This document shows, one piece after another, positions 7,264 to 13,447 of a stretch of 39,477 nucleotides of DNA (its first letter is position 1; each line of letters opens with the position of its first letter). A program made the translations under genes and the position numbers. The stretch is from positions 1 to 39,477 of IMG/VR virus record IMGVR_UViG_3300042898_001938. One strand, given 5' to 3'. Origin of the DNA: a virus. Under the pieces are notes generated by a model. It did no database searches, was not told the DNA's origin, and saw only the letters and a list, made by a program, of their open reading frames with translations.

Positions 7264-8165
7264 AAGTGATACTCTAAATTTAAAAGTTGGAAAATAGCTT
7301 TGTCTTTACCCTTGAGTTCTACGTCGAAGAAAACGTCTTTGCCGTAAGCGTTAGGCTTGCCAATCGGCATATCAGCGTGCTTGCGCGTGCCATTGACGCC
7401 CTCGGAAAAGTGGAACAAAGGAGCGGTGTTCCAAGTAGAGTAAGCGAGATTGAAGTCTTCTTCATCAGTAGTGCCAGAGTTGCAGAATTGACGATGCAGA
7501 GAGTCGTAGGTCACAGGGATTCCGCTAGTGAGGAAAAAATGTTTGTGCAAGTTGGCGACGTTCCATGAGCCACCAACGTTGTCGTTGACCTCGACGACTA
7601 GACGCGACTTTACGTTGTGAGGTAGAGTGCGGTAATTGGCGAGAAATCGTTTGGAGATTTCTTCGCAATCGCCATCTTGACGGCAATGAATGTTGAGCGG
7701 CGAGCGATAGTCTTGAGGCAAGTCAAGCAAATCAAATAGCTCGGCGTGAGAAATTAAATCGCGCACACTGTTGCTGATTGTGTCGGCATTTTGATTGGTG
7801 AGCGTGATGTATTCAGAAGGATGAGCTGAAATTCTGACGCCACTAGTTTTGATTTCGTTGGCGATTCTACGCAGAGCGTCACGCATATCAGGCCAATCAG
7901 GTAAGTCTTGCAGACGAAGATTAACGTCAGGATGATTGATAACAGGCGTCAAACTAGAGGACAAACGATAGCCAGCAATGCCGTAGCTGTGGCAATGCTT
8001 GATGATTTGATGCGTGATGAAAAAATTATGGAGGATGCGTTTGCTAAGAACGCGAACAGCATCGGCTCGATTTAGAGAAAGGAATCGAGTGAGAGTCATA
8101 GTCTCAAACTTGAAGCCTTTGTGCTCGGCAAGGATTTCGGATATGCAACAGAGAGATAGTTTCAT
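7260..8165 (-). CDS. uvsE: UV-damage endonuclease (UvdE family)
   Basis: A 301-residue TIM-barrel endonuclease of the UvdE/UvsE family, which nicks DNA 5' of UV photoproducts. Expected metal ligands are present: H115 in SAHPSEY, H160 in NIHCRQ, E192 in VEVNDN, D221 and H224 in YDSLHRQ, H252 in FHFSEG, H263 in RKHADMP, and E283 in DVELKGK. Length matches the family. It begins a short unit after a 42-base gap that contains an exact TTGACA (8202-8197), though I see no good -10 at the right spacing. Carriage suggests a sunlit, surface-water setting, which is inference. Confidence 0.9.
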   Translation of the reverse strand: MKLSLCCISEILAEHKGFKFETMTLTRFLSLNRADAVRVLSKRILHNFFITHQIIKHCHSYGIAGYRLSSSLTPVINHPDVNLRLQDLPDWPDMRDALRRIANEIKTSGVRISAHPSEYITLTNQNADTISNSVRDLISHAELFDLLDLPQDYRSPLNIHCRQDGDCEEISKRFLANYRTLPHNVKSRLVVEVNDNVGGSWNVANLHKHFFLTSGIPVTYDSLHRQFCNSGTTDEEDFNLAYSTWNTAPLFHFSEGVNGTRKHADMPIGKPNAYGKDVFFDVELKGKDKAIFQLLNLEYHL

Positions 8166-8207
8166 GCAAGGAAGCTAGATCATAAACCGTCTAGCTTGTC
8201 AATGGTT

Positions 8208-8711
8208 TTACTGGTCGAGATTGAACTTTTGCAGCTTACCAATCTGCAAATTTAAACAGTCTGCTGGATAGTAATAGAGCTTGTGAGCAGGAGAAGATTC
8301 GTCCAGTTCTCCTTTTTTGCAGTTCAAAGATTGATTTAAAAATGATTTTTTATTCATGTAGCCAAGAATCCAGCCTTTTGAATAGTCTTTGAGAATACTG
8401 GTGAATAAATAGAAATCGCAGTTCTGTAAGGTATTGAACTGATAAACGGTGCAGTTATAGGAAGGCTTAGGTCTAACGGTTCTTTCTTTGGCTTTGATTT
8501 CAAAGCGTTTTCCCTTGTTTGACTTCCAATCAGAGTTATAGTCTTCGTGAGAAATAATCTCGCCGCCGAGAGCTTCTTGAACCATTAGGTCAGAGATCAT
8601 GGCGATTTTCCAGCCATCGCCGTCTCGGATGGAGTTTTTTAATTTTGGCTTATCTTCCGCTAATTCTAATGCGGTGGCGACGAGCTGTGGATGGAGGTCT
8701 ATTTCTATCAT
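8208..8711 (-). CDS. PD-(D/E)XK nuclease-like protein
   Basis: A 167-residue protein with a probable restriction-endonuclease fold. An N-terminal helix (WKIAMISDLMVQEALGG) precedes D57 and D61 in HEDYNSDW. Next comes the strand FEIKAKER carrying E71-x-K73, and a later strand NCDFYLFTSI, as in phage proteins of this superfamily. Catalytic residues look intact. A role in DNA metabolism or host DNA breakdown is possible; no specificity can be read. It follows tRNA-Gly and the repeat-bearing leader (8730-8833), with ribosome-binding site AGGA 7 bases before the ATG. Confidence 0.55.
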   Translation of the reverse strand: MIEIDLHPQLVATALELAEDKPKLKNSIRDGDGWKIAMISDLMVQEALGGEIISHEDYNSDWKSNKGKRFEIKAKERTVRPKPSYNCTVYQFNTLQNCDFYLFTSILKDYSKGWILGYMNKKSFLNQSLNCKKGELDESSPAHKLYYYPADCLNLQIGKLQKFNLDQ

Positions 8712-8729
8712 TTATTTGTCCTAAAAGTG

Positions 8730-8833
8730 TTCGTGTTTAGATTAGCCGCCAAGATATTTATCTTATTTGCGGGCGGCTAATTCGTGTTTGGTTCTAATGT
8801 ATATCTTATTTGCGATTTTTTGATTCGTGTTTG
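8730..8833 (-). repeat. Tandem imperfect repeat leader between tRNA-Gly and the nuclease gene
   Basis: On the minus strand AAACACGAA occurs three times (8832-8824, 8789-8781, 8738-8730) and CGCAAATAAGATA twice (8814-8802, 8771-8759), giving units of 43 and 51 bases. The third unit leads into the ribosome-binding site and ATG of the nuclease gene. The second unit also holds a 9-bp inverted repeat (TTAGCCGCC with GGCGGCTAA, 8742-8780) enclosing a smaller AAGAT-ATTT-ATCTT hairpin. The units could be processing signals, a protein-binding leader, or duplicated gene starts. Confidence 0.7.
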
Positions 8834-8837
8834 AAAC

Positions 8838-8912
8838 TGGAGCGACAGGTGGGGGTCGAACCCACGACAGCTTGTTTGGAAAACAAGGACTCTACCACTG
8901 AGCTACTATCGC
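8838..8912 (-). tRNA. tRNA-Gly (UCC anticodon)
   Basis: Read on the minus strand: acceptor stem GCGATAG with CTGTCGC, D arm AGCTCAGTGGTAGAG, anticodon arm CTTGT-TTTCCAA-ACAAG with anticodon TCC, T arm GTGGG-TTCGACC-CCCAC, discriminator T and an encoded CCA. It is 75 nt long. It decodes GGA, which is very frequent in the plus-strand tail genes. It lies 4 bases downstream of the hairpin-rich region 8917-9395. Confidence 0.95.
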
Positions 8913-8916
8913 TAAA

Positions 8917-9395
8917 ATTGAATCCCCTACCATGCGCCTAGTAACCTTACGGTTAACACGGATAGAACCCGACATTCAATGCAGGTAGGGAAATTGCACA
9001 CAGCCATTATTGTCATTGATGTGAATCAAGAGGACTACTGTGTATGTTAAAATAGAACATCCATCCATAGCGTCCTATGGAATCACCTGTTAGTTCAGGC
9101 TGAATACGTTTCGTAGCGTTATGAGAGGCATTAATAGTCAGGGACTACTAAGAATTATGCGTCAATAACACTATGCTCGATAGAGGCATTTCGGATGAAG
9201 TTGGATCATTCTGCCATACAAGTCCTCCAGAGCTTTCCAGAAGTTAAATGCACTTGTATGCGCTAATTCTTAAACTTCGTAAGGAAACGCAACCTTTTAA
9301 ATATATGATTGCCCAGTTTCATAGCAACATGGAGCTTACCTTAGTCAGCGAACATAGCGGCTTGCATAAGCGCAGAACGAAAATGTTAAAGAACA
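8917..9395 (-). ncRNA. Candidate large structured phage RNA next to tRNA-Gly
   Basis: About 480 bases without a credible gene, densely folded. Perfect small stems include 8942-8955 (5 bp, GUAA loop on the minus strand), 8998-9043 enclosing 9016-9029, 9065-9080 (6 bp), 9086-9099, 9105-9115, 9135-9147 inside 9128-9160, 9171-9183, 9240-9278 and 9284-9320. Segments 8917-8923/8974-8980 and 8925-8931/8984-8990 pair in a crossed order, meaning a pseudoknot or two alternative folds. A promoter-like site faces into it from the right. Known context: large ornate phage RNAs (GOLLD, ROOL, ARRPOF) often lie beside phage tRNAs. Strand and class are inferred; a plus-strand 63-codon frame at 9248 is thought spurious. 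Confidence 0.5.
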
Positions 9396-9401
9396 AAAGA
9401 G

Positions 9402-9429
9402 AACCTACTTATTTTACATTAGATGTCAA
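9402..9429 (-). promoter_or_regulatory. Promoter-like site facing the structured region
   Basis: On the minus strand an exact TTGACA (9429-9424), 16 bases, then TAGGTT (9407-9402). It lies 19 bases beyond the stop of the gene ending at 9448 and directs transcription into the gene-free, hairpin-rich stretch and on to tRNA-Gly. The -10 box matches poorly (3 of 6). Confidence 0.4.
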
Positions 9430-9447
9430 GTGTTTCTAATCACTTTT

Positions 9448-9780
9448 TTAAAATTGTTTTAGCCATTCATAATGCTTAATCTTAGCGGCGTCAATAGCTG
9501 GACGAATACCTTTTGCGCCGTTACTAAACTCAACCCATTCATAGCATCCACGATTCTCTTTCTCTACTTCAATTCCAATTTGAAATGGAAGATTAAAGTA
9601 TGTTTCGTCAGTGTCATCAGGATGATCTTTAAGGATAGCATAAGATACGCAGCTGATGCTTGCGCCTCCAATTTGAAGAAACATCTCTAACCAATTTAGG
9701 CGACTTTCTGCTTTAGCTAAATTTTCAAAAGCTTGCTTGAGTTGCTTTTCAAGCATAATAATTTTTTCTTGGTTGTTCAT
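9448..9780 (-). CDS. Hypothetical protein with N-terminal coiled coil, 110 aa
   Basis: The first 40 residues form a likely coiled coil (EKIIMLEKQLKQAFENLAKA). A short globular part follows (CVSYAILKDHPDD, NLPFQIGIEVEKENRG) and a C-terminus ending HYEWLKQF. No family is recognised. It is the last gene of the minus-strand unit before the structured region. The coiled coil suggests self-association, which is inference. Confidence 0.7.
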   Translation of the reverse strand: MNNQEKIIMLEKQLKQAFENLAKAESRLNWLEMFLQIGGASISCVSYAILKDHPDDTDETYFNLPFQIGIEVEKENRGCYEWVEFSNGAKGIRPAIDAAKIKHYEWLKQF

Positions 9781-9790
9781 AAAGATTGAT

Positions 9791-10003
9791 TTAATTATAC
9801 CATTTTGTTCCGTTACGATTAATTCTAACTACGCTATCATCTTTTGCGACTAATAGCAATGCTTTTCCATCGTTAACATCAGTTAAATCGCATGAACGAA
9901 AATCCTTAATAGCGTCAGCCGAAAGTATTTCTGGCCCAAACATACCAATGCGACCAACGAGAATATATTTTTTACCATCCTTGCAGTTTTGTTTAGGTTT
10001 CAT
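9791..10003 (-). CDS. Hypothetical protein, 70 aa
   Basis: A small beta-rich protein (KKYILVGRIGMFGPEILSAD, DGKALLLVAKDDSVVRI). It has no signal peptide or motif. Its start overlaps the stop of the upstream membrane protein gene (10000) by 4 bases as ATGA, so the two are probably cotranslated. The function is unknown. Confidence 0.65.
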   Translation of the reverse strand: MKPKQNCKDGKKYILVGRIGMFGPEILSADAIKDFRSCDLTDVNDGKALLLVAKDDSVVRINRNGTKWYN

Positions 10004-10137
10004 ACAAATCTAATATGATTACACAACCATACAATACCGGCTATACCACCTGCAAACACGGTGACAACACCGATAATAAAGAAAAAAATGACTAGTTTAA
10101 CAAACCAATCTGGAGCGCGAGGTAGATTATCGAACAT
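10000..10137 (-). CDS. Small single-pass membrane protein, 45 aa
   Basis: The start is ATG 10137 (MFDNLPRAPDWFVKLV). The longer frame to 10212 lies inside the preceding gene and reads as shadow. Residues 13-38 form one strong hydrophobic segment (LVIFFFIIGVVTVFAGGIAG). It begins 2 bases after the upstream stop. Small inner-membrane proteins in phages can be lysis-timing or exclusion proteins; nothing here decides between these. Confidence 0.6.
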   Translation of the reverse strand: MFDNLPRAPDWFVKLVIFFFIIGVVTVFAGGIAGIVWLCNHIRFV

Positions 10138-10139
10138 AA

Positions 10140-10628
10140 TTAAACATATCCTTGTTCGTCTATTATTGCCATAACGATCTTCTCTGCGTTCTCTTGCATA
10201 GAAGGATAACAAAGAGTATTAAACGAGTCGCCGTGTTTTGCAATAAATTTATCCCAATCTTTCTTTTCTTCGGGAGAGAGAGTAATTTTGGCAGGACGAG
10301 CCTCAGATGCTTTACGGATAATGCCAACGAGCTTATCTTCGATAAGAAGAGCAGCAGCAGTAAGCCGCGATTTGTCTGGATAGATTTGCTGACGGATAGA
10401 AGTGCATCCATCTTTAACATGAACAAGCCAAAAGCCATCCCTAAGACCTTCGTAGGCATAGGGATCGTTCATAGGAACATACTTCTTACCTACCTTACGG
10501 TAGAGACGCTGATCTTCTTTAACAGAAGCTCTTGCAGCTACCTCATCAGTCTTAAACTTATAGTTAAGCTGATCGCGCAGACGCTCACATTCATTCTGAT
10601 AGTATTCTAAGACTTTATTGTTTTTCAT
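10140..10628 (-). CDS. Hypothetical protein, 162 aa
   Basis: A charged soluble protein beginning MKNNKVLEYYQNECERLRDQ, probably a helix or short coiled coil. It has a central part (DPYAYEGLRDGFWLVHVKDG, CTSIRQQIYPD) and a helical C-terminus (ENAEKIVMAIIDEQGYV). No enzyme motif is seen. It is separated by 6 bases from the upstream gene. Shadow frames on both strands inside it were ignored. Confidence 0.7.
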   Translation of the reverse strand: MKNNKVLEYYQNECERLRDQLNYKFKTDEVAARASVKEDQRLYRKVGKKYVPMNDPYAYEGLRDGFWLVHVKDGCTSIRQQIYPDKSRLTAAALLIEDKLVGIIRKASEARPAKITLSPEEKKDWDKFIAKHGDSFNTLCYPSMQENAEKIVMAIIDEQGYV

Positions 10629-10634
10629 AGTTTT

Positions 10635-10928
10635 TTATAGTAATGCAGCAGCGCGAAATGTTAATGGTTTGCCTTTTTTAATTTCAAACGAAAATGGCTC
10701 TACTGGTTGACAATGATCGAAACGTTTAATGAATTTCCGCGCTTCTTTGGGTAATTTGTATCTATTCCGTTTATCATCAGGACGATAAACTATATAACTT
10801 GTGCCAACGTAGGAATCACAGTCGTTATTATTTTTAACGGCACGCTTAAAAGCATGAGCGATAGGACAATAATAACAACTTGATCGAAGGCCTTTTTCAA
10901 TATCTTTTTGTGTAACTTTAATTTTCAT
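10635..10928 (-). CDS. Hypothetical protein with CYYC motif, 97 aa
   Basis: Begins MKIKVTQKDIEKGLRSSCYY. A C-Y-Y-C pair at 18-21 is followed by PIAHAFKRAVKNNNDCDSYV. Further His and Cys near 71-73 (FDHCQP) could complete a metal site, but no known zinc-finger spacing fits. I have seen similar short phage proteins with a CPIA motif, of unknown function. An ATGA overlap links it to the upstream gene. Confidence 0.65.
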   Translation of the reverse strand: MKIKVTQKDIEKGLRSSCYYCPIAHAFKRAVKNNNDCDSYVGTSYIVYRPDDKRNRYKLPKEARKFIKRFDHCQPVEPFSFEIKKGKPLTFRAAALL

Positions 10929-11152
10929 TTTAAATTTCCGCCGTAATAATCAAATGTTTTCTCAATAGCATCTAAAATGATAACGAGTTCGCCTAATTCG
11001 TGATGTTGATAATACTCAATTTTACCTTTCTTTTTCTTTTTGATATTTGCAATGTCTTCACGAAGGTACGCGATGCTTTGTTTTAGAGAGCATCGTGTAA
11101 TACCATCGGCTGTATCTGGATCAATCTCTACTTTCATATTATTATTTTTCAT
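10925..11152 (-). CDS. Hypothetical protein, 75 aa
   Basis: A small helical protein with a lysine run (REDIANIKKKKKGKIEYYQH). Two starts are possible: ATG 11152 (MKNNNMKVEI) or ATG 11137 (MKVEIDPDTADGI). The first lies 1 base from the upstream stop and is kept. Its stop overlaps the next gene as ATGA. No family is recognised. Confidence 0.6.
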   Translation of the reverse strand: MKNNNMKVEIDPDTADGITRCSLKQSIAYLREDIANIKKKKKGKIEYYQHHELGELVIILDAIEKTFDYYGGNLK

Positions 11153-11153
11153 A

Positions 11154-11468
11154 TTATTTCAGTGAGTTCATTTTTATATTTATAGCATCCGCGCAAGCGA
11201 ATTGTTCGCCTTTCTTAAAATTAACTTTATTAAGTTTAAATGGTTTTAGAACTATATCTCCATTCCAATACGAAGTTTCCATTAAGATATAACCCATCTT
11301 AGAAAGCCGATTACGCAGCTTTGTAAATTCAGGATGGTCTTTAACTCCTACCGAGTTTCCTTGAAGGACGATTTTACCAGACATATCATGAAGAAGCGCA
11401 TACTTAACGTCTTGTACAGAACAGAAGTATTCGTTCTTTAGTTTAAACTGTTTGATTGGGGTTTTCAT
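11154..11468 (-). CDS. Hypothetical protein, 104 aa
   Basis: The start is placed at ATG 11468 (MKTPIKQFKLKNEYFC). The frame is open to 11495 but the extra residues lie deeper inside the upstream gene. It still overlaps that gene by 26 bases. It is mixed alpha/beta, with a positively charged C-terminus (LKPFKLNKVNFKKGEQFACA). No motif is recognised. Confidence 0.65.
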   Translation of the reverse strand: MKTPIKQFKLKNEYFCSVQDVKYALLHDMSGKIVLQGNSVGVKDHPEFTKLRNRLSKMGYILMETSYWNGDIVLKPFKLNKVNFKKGEQFACADAINIKMNSLK

Positions 11469-12048
11469 ATTTTGGAATCTCCGAAAATGGAACATAGCCT
11501 TGGGTTGTCACATTAGTCTTGGCAAATTCTTTGCTCAACGTCTTCAACCATCCACTACGAGTACCGCCAGATGCATGTAGCTCGCCAGATTGACCAGTTG
11601 CTTCACAAGTTCTACCAGAAGCAGTCTCCGCAAAGTGAACGATACCATTAATGTAGTCCGAATAACGATCAATAATCCTTTGAAGATCAGGATACTTTCC
11701 AGTCTCAATAAGAGACATGATTTCTTCATTATACTCTTCACGATAATAAAACCGGAGCGTGCCATACTTTTCTTTGACCTGAGTAGCGATCACTTGTGGT
11801 GGCTCTACGCAAAAGTAATAGCTGTCTGCGTATGGTTTAACACCAAGACGCTTACCATCTTCTTCGTCCACCTGTACGCTTGTACTATAAGTGTATGTAA
11901 GAGCTTCACAGAGCGTATCAATAAGATTGTACCAACCATCGCCAACTTCAAGACCCCAGCACATACACGTCTCGTTCATTGGCTTGGTACGGTCTCCGAA
12001 CATTTTCGGATACTTATCAAAGATTTTTTGTTGTAGTTCTGGTTTCAT
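11443..12048 (-). CDS. Conserved phage protein, degenerate zinc-finger form, 201 aa
   Basis: The layout CWGLEVGDGWYNLIDTLCEA (30-49), then QVKEKYGTLRFYYR (about 91-104), then a C-terminal FAETASGRTCEATG and GWLKTL is one I recognise from many tailed phages, function unknown. In the usual form the last part carries a CxxC-type zinc finger (CE.CG...TLC). Here the second Cys is Thr and the later Cys is Ser, so the finger is probably lost. Its start overlaps the upstream gene as ATGA. Confidence 0.7.
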   Translation of the reverse strand: MKPELQQKIFDKYPKMFGDRTKPMNETCMCWGLEVGDGWYNLIDTLCEALTYTYSTSVQVDEEDGKRLGVKPYADSYYFCVEPPQVIATQVKEKYGTLRFYYREEYNEEIMSLIETGKYPDLQRIIDRYSDYINGIVHFAETASGRTCEATGQSGELHASGGTRSGWLKTLSKEFAKTNVTTQGYVPFSEIPKYENPNQTV

Positions 12049-12266
12049 AATTGTTTTAGTTGCTCTATTAACTCTCTGGCCGATTCGGGTTGATGCATAT
12101 ACCCATCACCCTTTGATATCCATTCAAACCTAAATGATTTCGGTAGCTTGTACCAAGCATTGTAATGGATGGTAACCTTGGTCACCCATCTCACACGCAG
12201 ATCCGGCAAATAGGATCTCTCCTCCCAATAGGAAATGAGTTCAAGATGTTTTTTAGGTAGCAGCAT
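12045..12266 (-). CDS. Hypothetical protein, 73 aa
   Basis: A small basic protein rich in aromatics (ISYWEERSYLPDLRVRWVTK, VTIHYNAWYKLPKSFRFEW). It ends with a short helix (SARELIEQLKQL). No family is recognised. It starts 3 bases after the preceding stop and is coupled by ATGA to the next gene. Confidence 0.65.
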   Translation of the reverse strand: MLLPKKHLELISYWEERSYLPDLRVRWVTKVTIHYNAWYKLPKSFRFEWISKGDGYMHQPESARELIEQLKQL

Positions 12267-12269
12267 AAT

Positions 12270-12482
12270 TTATTCTTCAATCTGACCAAGAGCATTTCCT
12301 GCTTCAGTACGAATAGCGTGTGCGAGTTCTTCTACGGTTTTATAATTGTCACTTCCGTGCTTCAATATATTACGGCACATAGAATCAATTTCATACAATG
12401 AAGCCCAAGCTTGATTACAATGAACAGCCCGCATATGCTCATAGTTATCATCGGGTAAGTTAAATTCTAGTATTGCTTTCAT
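12270..12482 (-). CDS. Hypothetical phage protein, 70 aa
   Basis: The start is set at ATG 12482 (MKAILEFNLPDDNYEHMRAV), 2 bases after the upstream stop at 12485; the frame to 12506 runs inside the upstream gene. The pattern (LEFNLPDDNYEH, then a long helix with SMCRNILKHG) resembles small phage proteins with a beta strand followed by paired helices, function unknown. No catalytic motif is seen. Confidence 0.65.
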   Translation of the reverse strand: MKAILEFNLPDDNYEHMRAVHCNQAWASLYEIDSMCRNILKHGSDNYKTVEELAHAIRTEAGNALGQIEE

Positions 12483-12484
12483 AA

Positions 12485-12721
12485 TTACTCCAGTTCGATC
12501 ATCCAACCCGAATCATTATAGATATAGTCCCAGACAATCTCTGATTTAGTAGATGTAATGTAAAAATCCTTAGATGAGGAAGATGGTTGAGCTTCTTCCA
12601 CTAGATTCATTGATGCGATAAATCCATCAACAAGCGTATCTTGCTCTAGTTGATGAGCTTCAATTAGCTTTCTAATCTCAGCAATCTTTGCTTGCTGTTC
12701 TTTATTGATTTTAATTTTCAT
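12485..12721 (-). CDS. Hypothetical protein, 78 aa
   Basis: The start is ATG 12721 (MKIKINKEQQAKIAEIRKLI); the longer frame to 12829 shadows the upstream gene. The N-terminal half is a probable helix or coiled coil, followed by a serine run (QPSSSSKDF) and a short C-terminal strand with WDYIYNDSGW. It overlaps the upstream gene by 11 bases. The function is unknown. Confidence 0.6.
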   Translation of the reverse strand: MKIKINKEQQAKIAEIRKLIEAHQLEQDTLVDGFIASMNLVEEAQPSSSSKDFYITSTKSEIVWDYIYNDSGWMIELE

Positions 12722-13112
12722 ATATAATTTTGGAAAAGGATTCTGGCAAGATAACGTTAGAAGGAATGTCTCTACCTTTAAATAAGGTGGCAATGTCTTG
12801 GCTATCGTAACCAGCAAGACCGCAACCAATCTTAGTCACCAAAAACTCAAGTTGAGGAAAGCAGTTAGCAGTCCCTAAGAATAAGTCAATTTGATATTCA
12901 ATATCAGAAAGATGAAGAGTAATGATTTGATGATCTTTGGTTGGCAAAGCGTAAGATTGACCATAAAGACCAACACCTTTTCCCCAAACTGCGCCGAATT
13001 TCTTGTGAGCAAGAGCAGCGGCTCCTGCACCATGAATTCCAGCAAAGTTGCTGCCAAACACGAAGATTTGATGAGGCTCAAGAGAAGTAATATTTTCGGG
13101 TGTGAATTTCAT
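12711..13112 (-). CDS. A1S_2505-type macro-domain-like protein
   Basis: A 133-residue protein with the features of the A1S_2505 family of phage non-structural proteins. These are IFVFGSNFAGIHGAGAAALA (16-35), KKFGAVWGKGVGLYGQSYAL, PTKD (57-60) and VTKIGCGLAGY (92-102). The glycine-rich loops resemble those of macro domains, which bind ADP-ribose derivatives; activity in this family is not established. It is first in a long minus-strand unit with a promoter-like sequence 12 bases upstream. Confidence 0.75.
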   Translation of the reverse strand: MKFTPENITSLEPHQIFVFGSNFAGIHGAGAAALAHKKFGAVWGKGVGLYGQSYALPTKDHQIITLHLSDIEYQIDLFLGTANCFPQLEFLVTKIGCGLAGYDSQDIATLFKGRDIPSNVILPESFSKIIYEN

Positions 13113-13123
13113 TTACAAGAGAG

Positions 13124-13151
13124 ATCAAAGTGATTTTGGCGGGTATGTCAA
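13124..13151 (-). promoter_or_regulatory. Sigma70-like promoter for the macro-domain-like gene
   Basis: On the minus strand an exact TTGACA (13151-13146), 16 bases, then TTTGAT (13129-13124, 4 of 6 matches). It lies in the short divergent gap between the minus-strand gene starting at 13112 and the plus-strand gene starting at 13196, and would drive the series of small genes to its left. Confidence 0.5.
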
Positions 13152-13195
13152 GCGTTTTTGGGATTTTTTTTGAAAAAAGTGTAAAATAAATTACA

Positions 13196-13447
13196 ATGGA
13201 GATTTCTCCTGTCAATTCCATTTCTTTTGGGCCATCTGTTAAAGATGTCGCTTCGCTCTACGCGAAAAACTCGCCTGTCGCTCTAGTTTCTCCTCAGAGA
13301 ATCGAACCTAACGGAATAGATCAGGAAGAGCTTTATGATTTAAAAAAGCTTTTAATTCAAGCTATCGACACAATGAATTTCTCTTTAGCTGTCCAAGTGC
13401 TCGATAAGATCATCCAGATGCACAAAAAAGCTGGCGCAATCTCTTGA
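13196..13447 (+). CDS. Hypothetical plus-strand protein, 83 aa
   Basis: Begins MEISPVNSISFGPSVKDVAS, with a flexible proline-rich N-terminal half and a helical C-terminal half (LYDLKKLLIQAIDTMNFSLA, LDKIIQMHKKAGAIS). No family is recognised. The AT-rich upstream stretch (13163-13195) could hold a promoter. It is one of only two plus-strand genes outside the tail block. Its stop codon directly abuts the stop codon of the convergent cyclase gene, leaving no room for a separate terminator. Confidence 0.65.
   Translation: MEISPVNSISFGPSVKDVASLYAKNSPVALVSPQRIEPNGIDQEELYDLKKLLIQAIDTMNFSLAVQVLDKIIQMHKKAGAIS

Noticed and set aside
8730-8833. CRISPR-like array
   Set aside because: The repeats are only 9 and 13 bases, with unequal spacing and just two or three copies, and no cas genes are nearby.
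8917-8980. A tRNA-like molecule closed by ATTGAAT/ATTCAAT
   Set aside because: A 7-bp end stem of the right size is present, but the central hairpin has a 4-base loop instead of a 7-base anticodon loop, and no T-loop sequence is found.
9248-9439. 63-codon plus-strand frame
   Set aside because: It lies in a hairpin-rich region with no ribosome-binding site and no protein-like pattern. It is treated as noncoding, though a small gene cannot be fully excluded.
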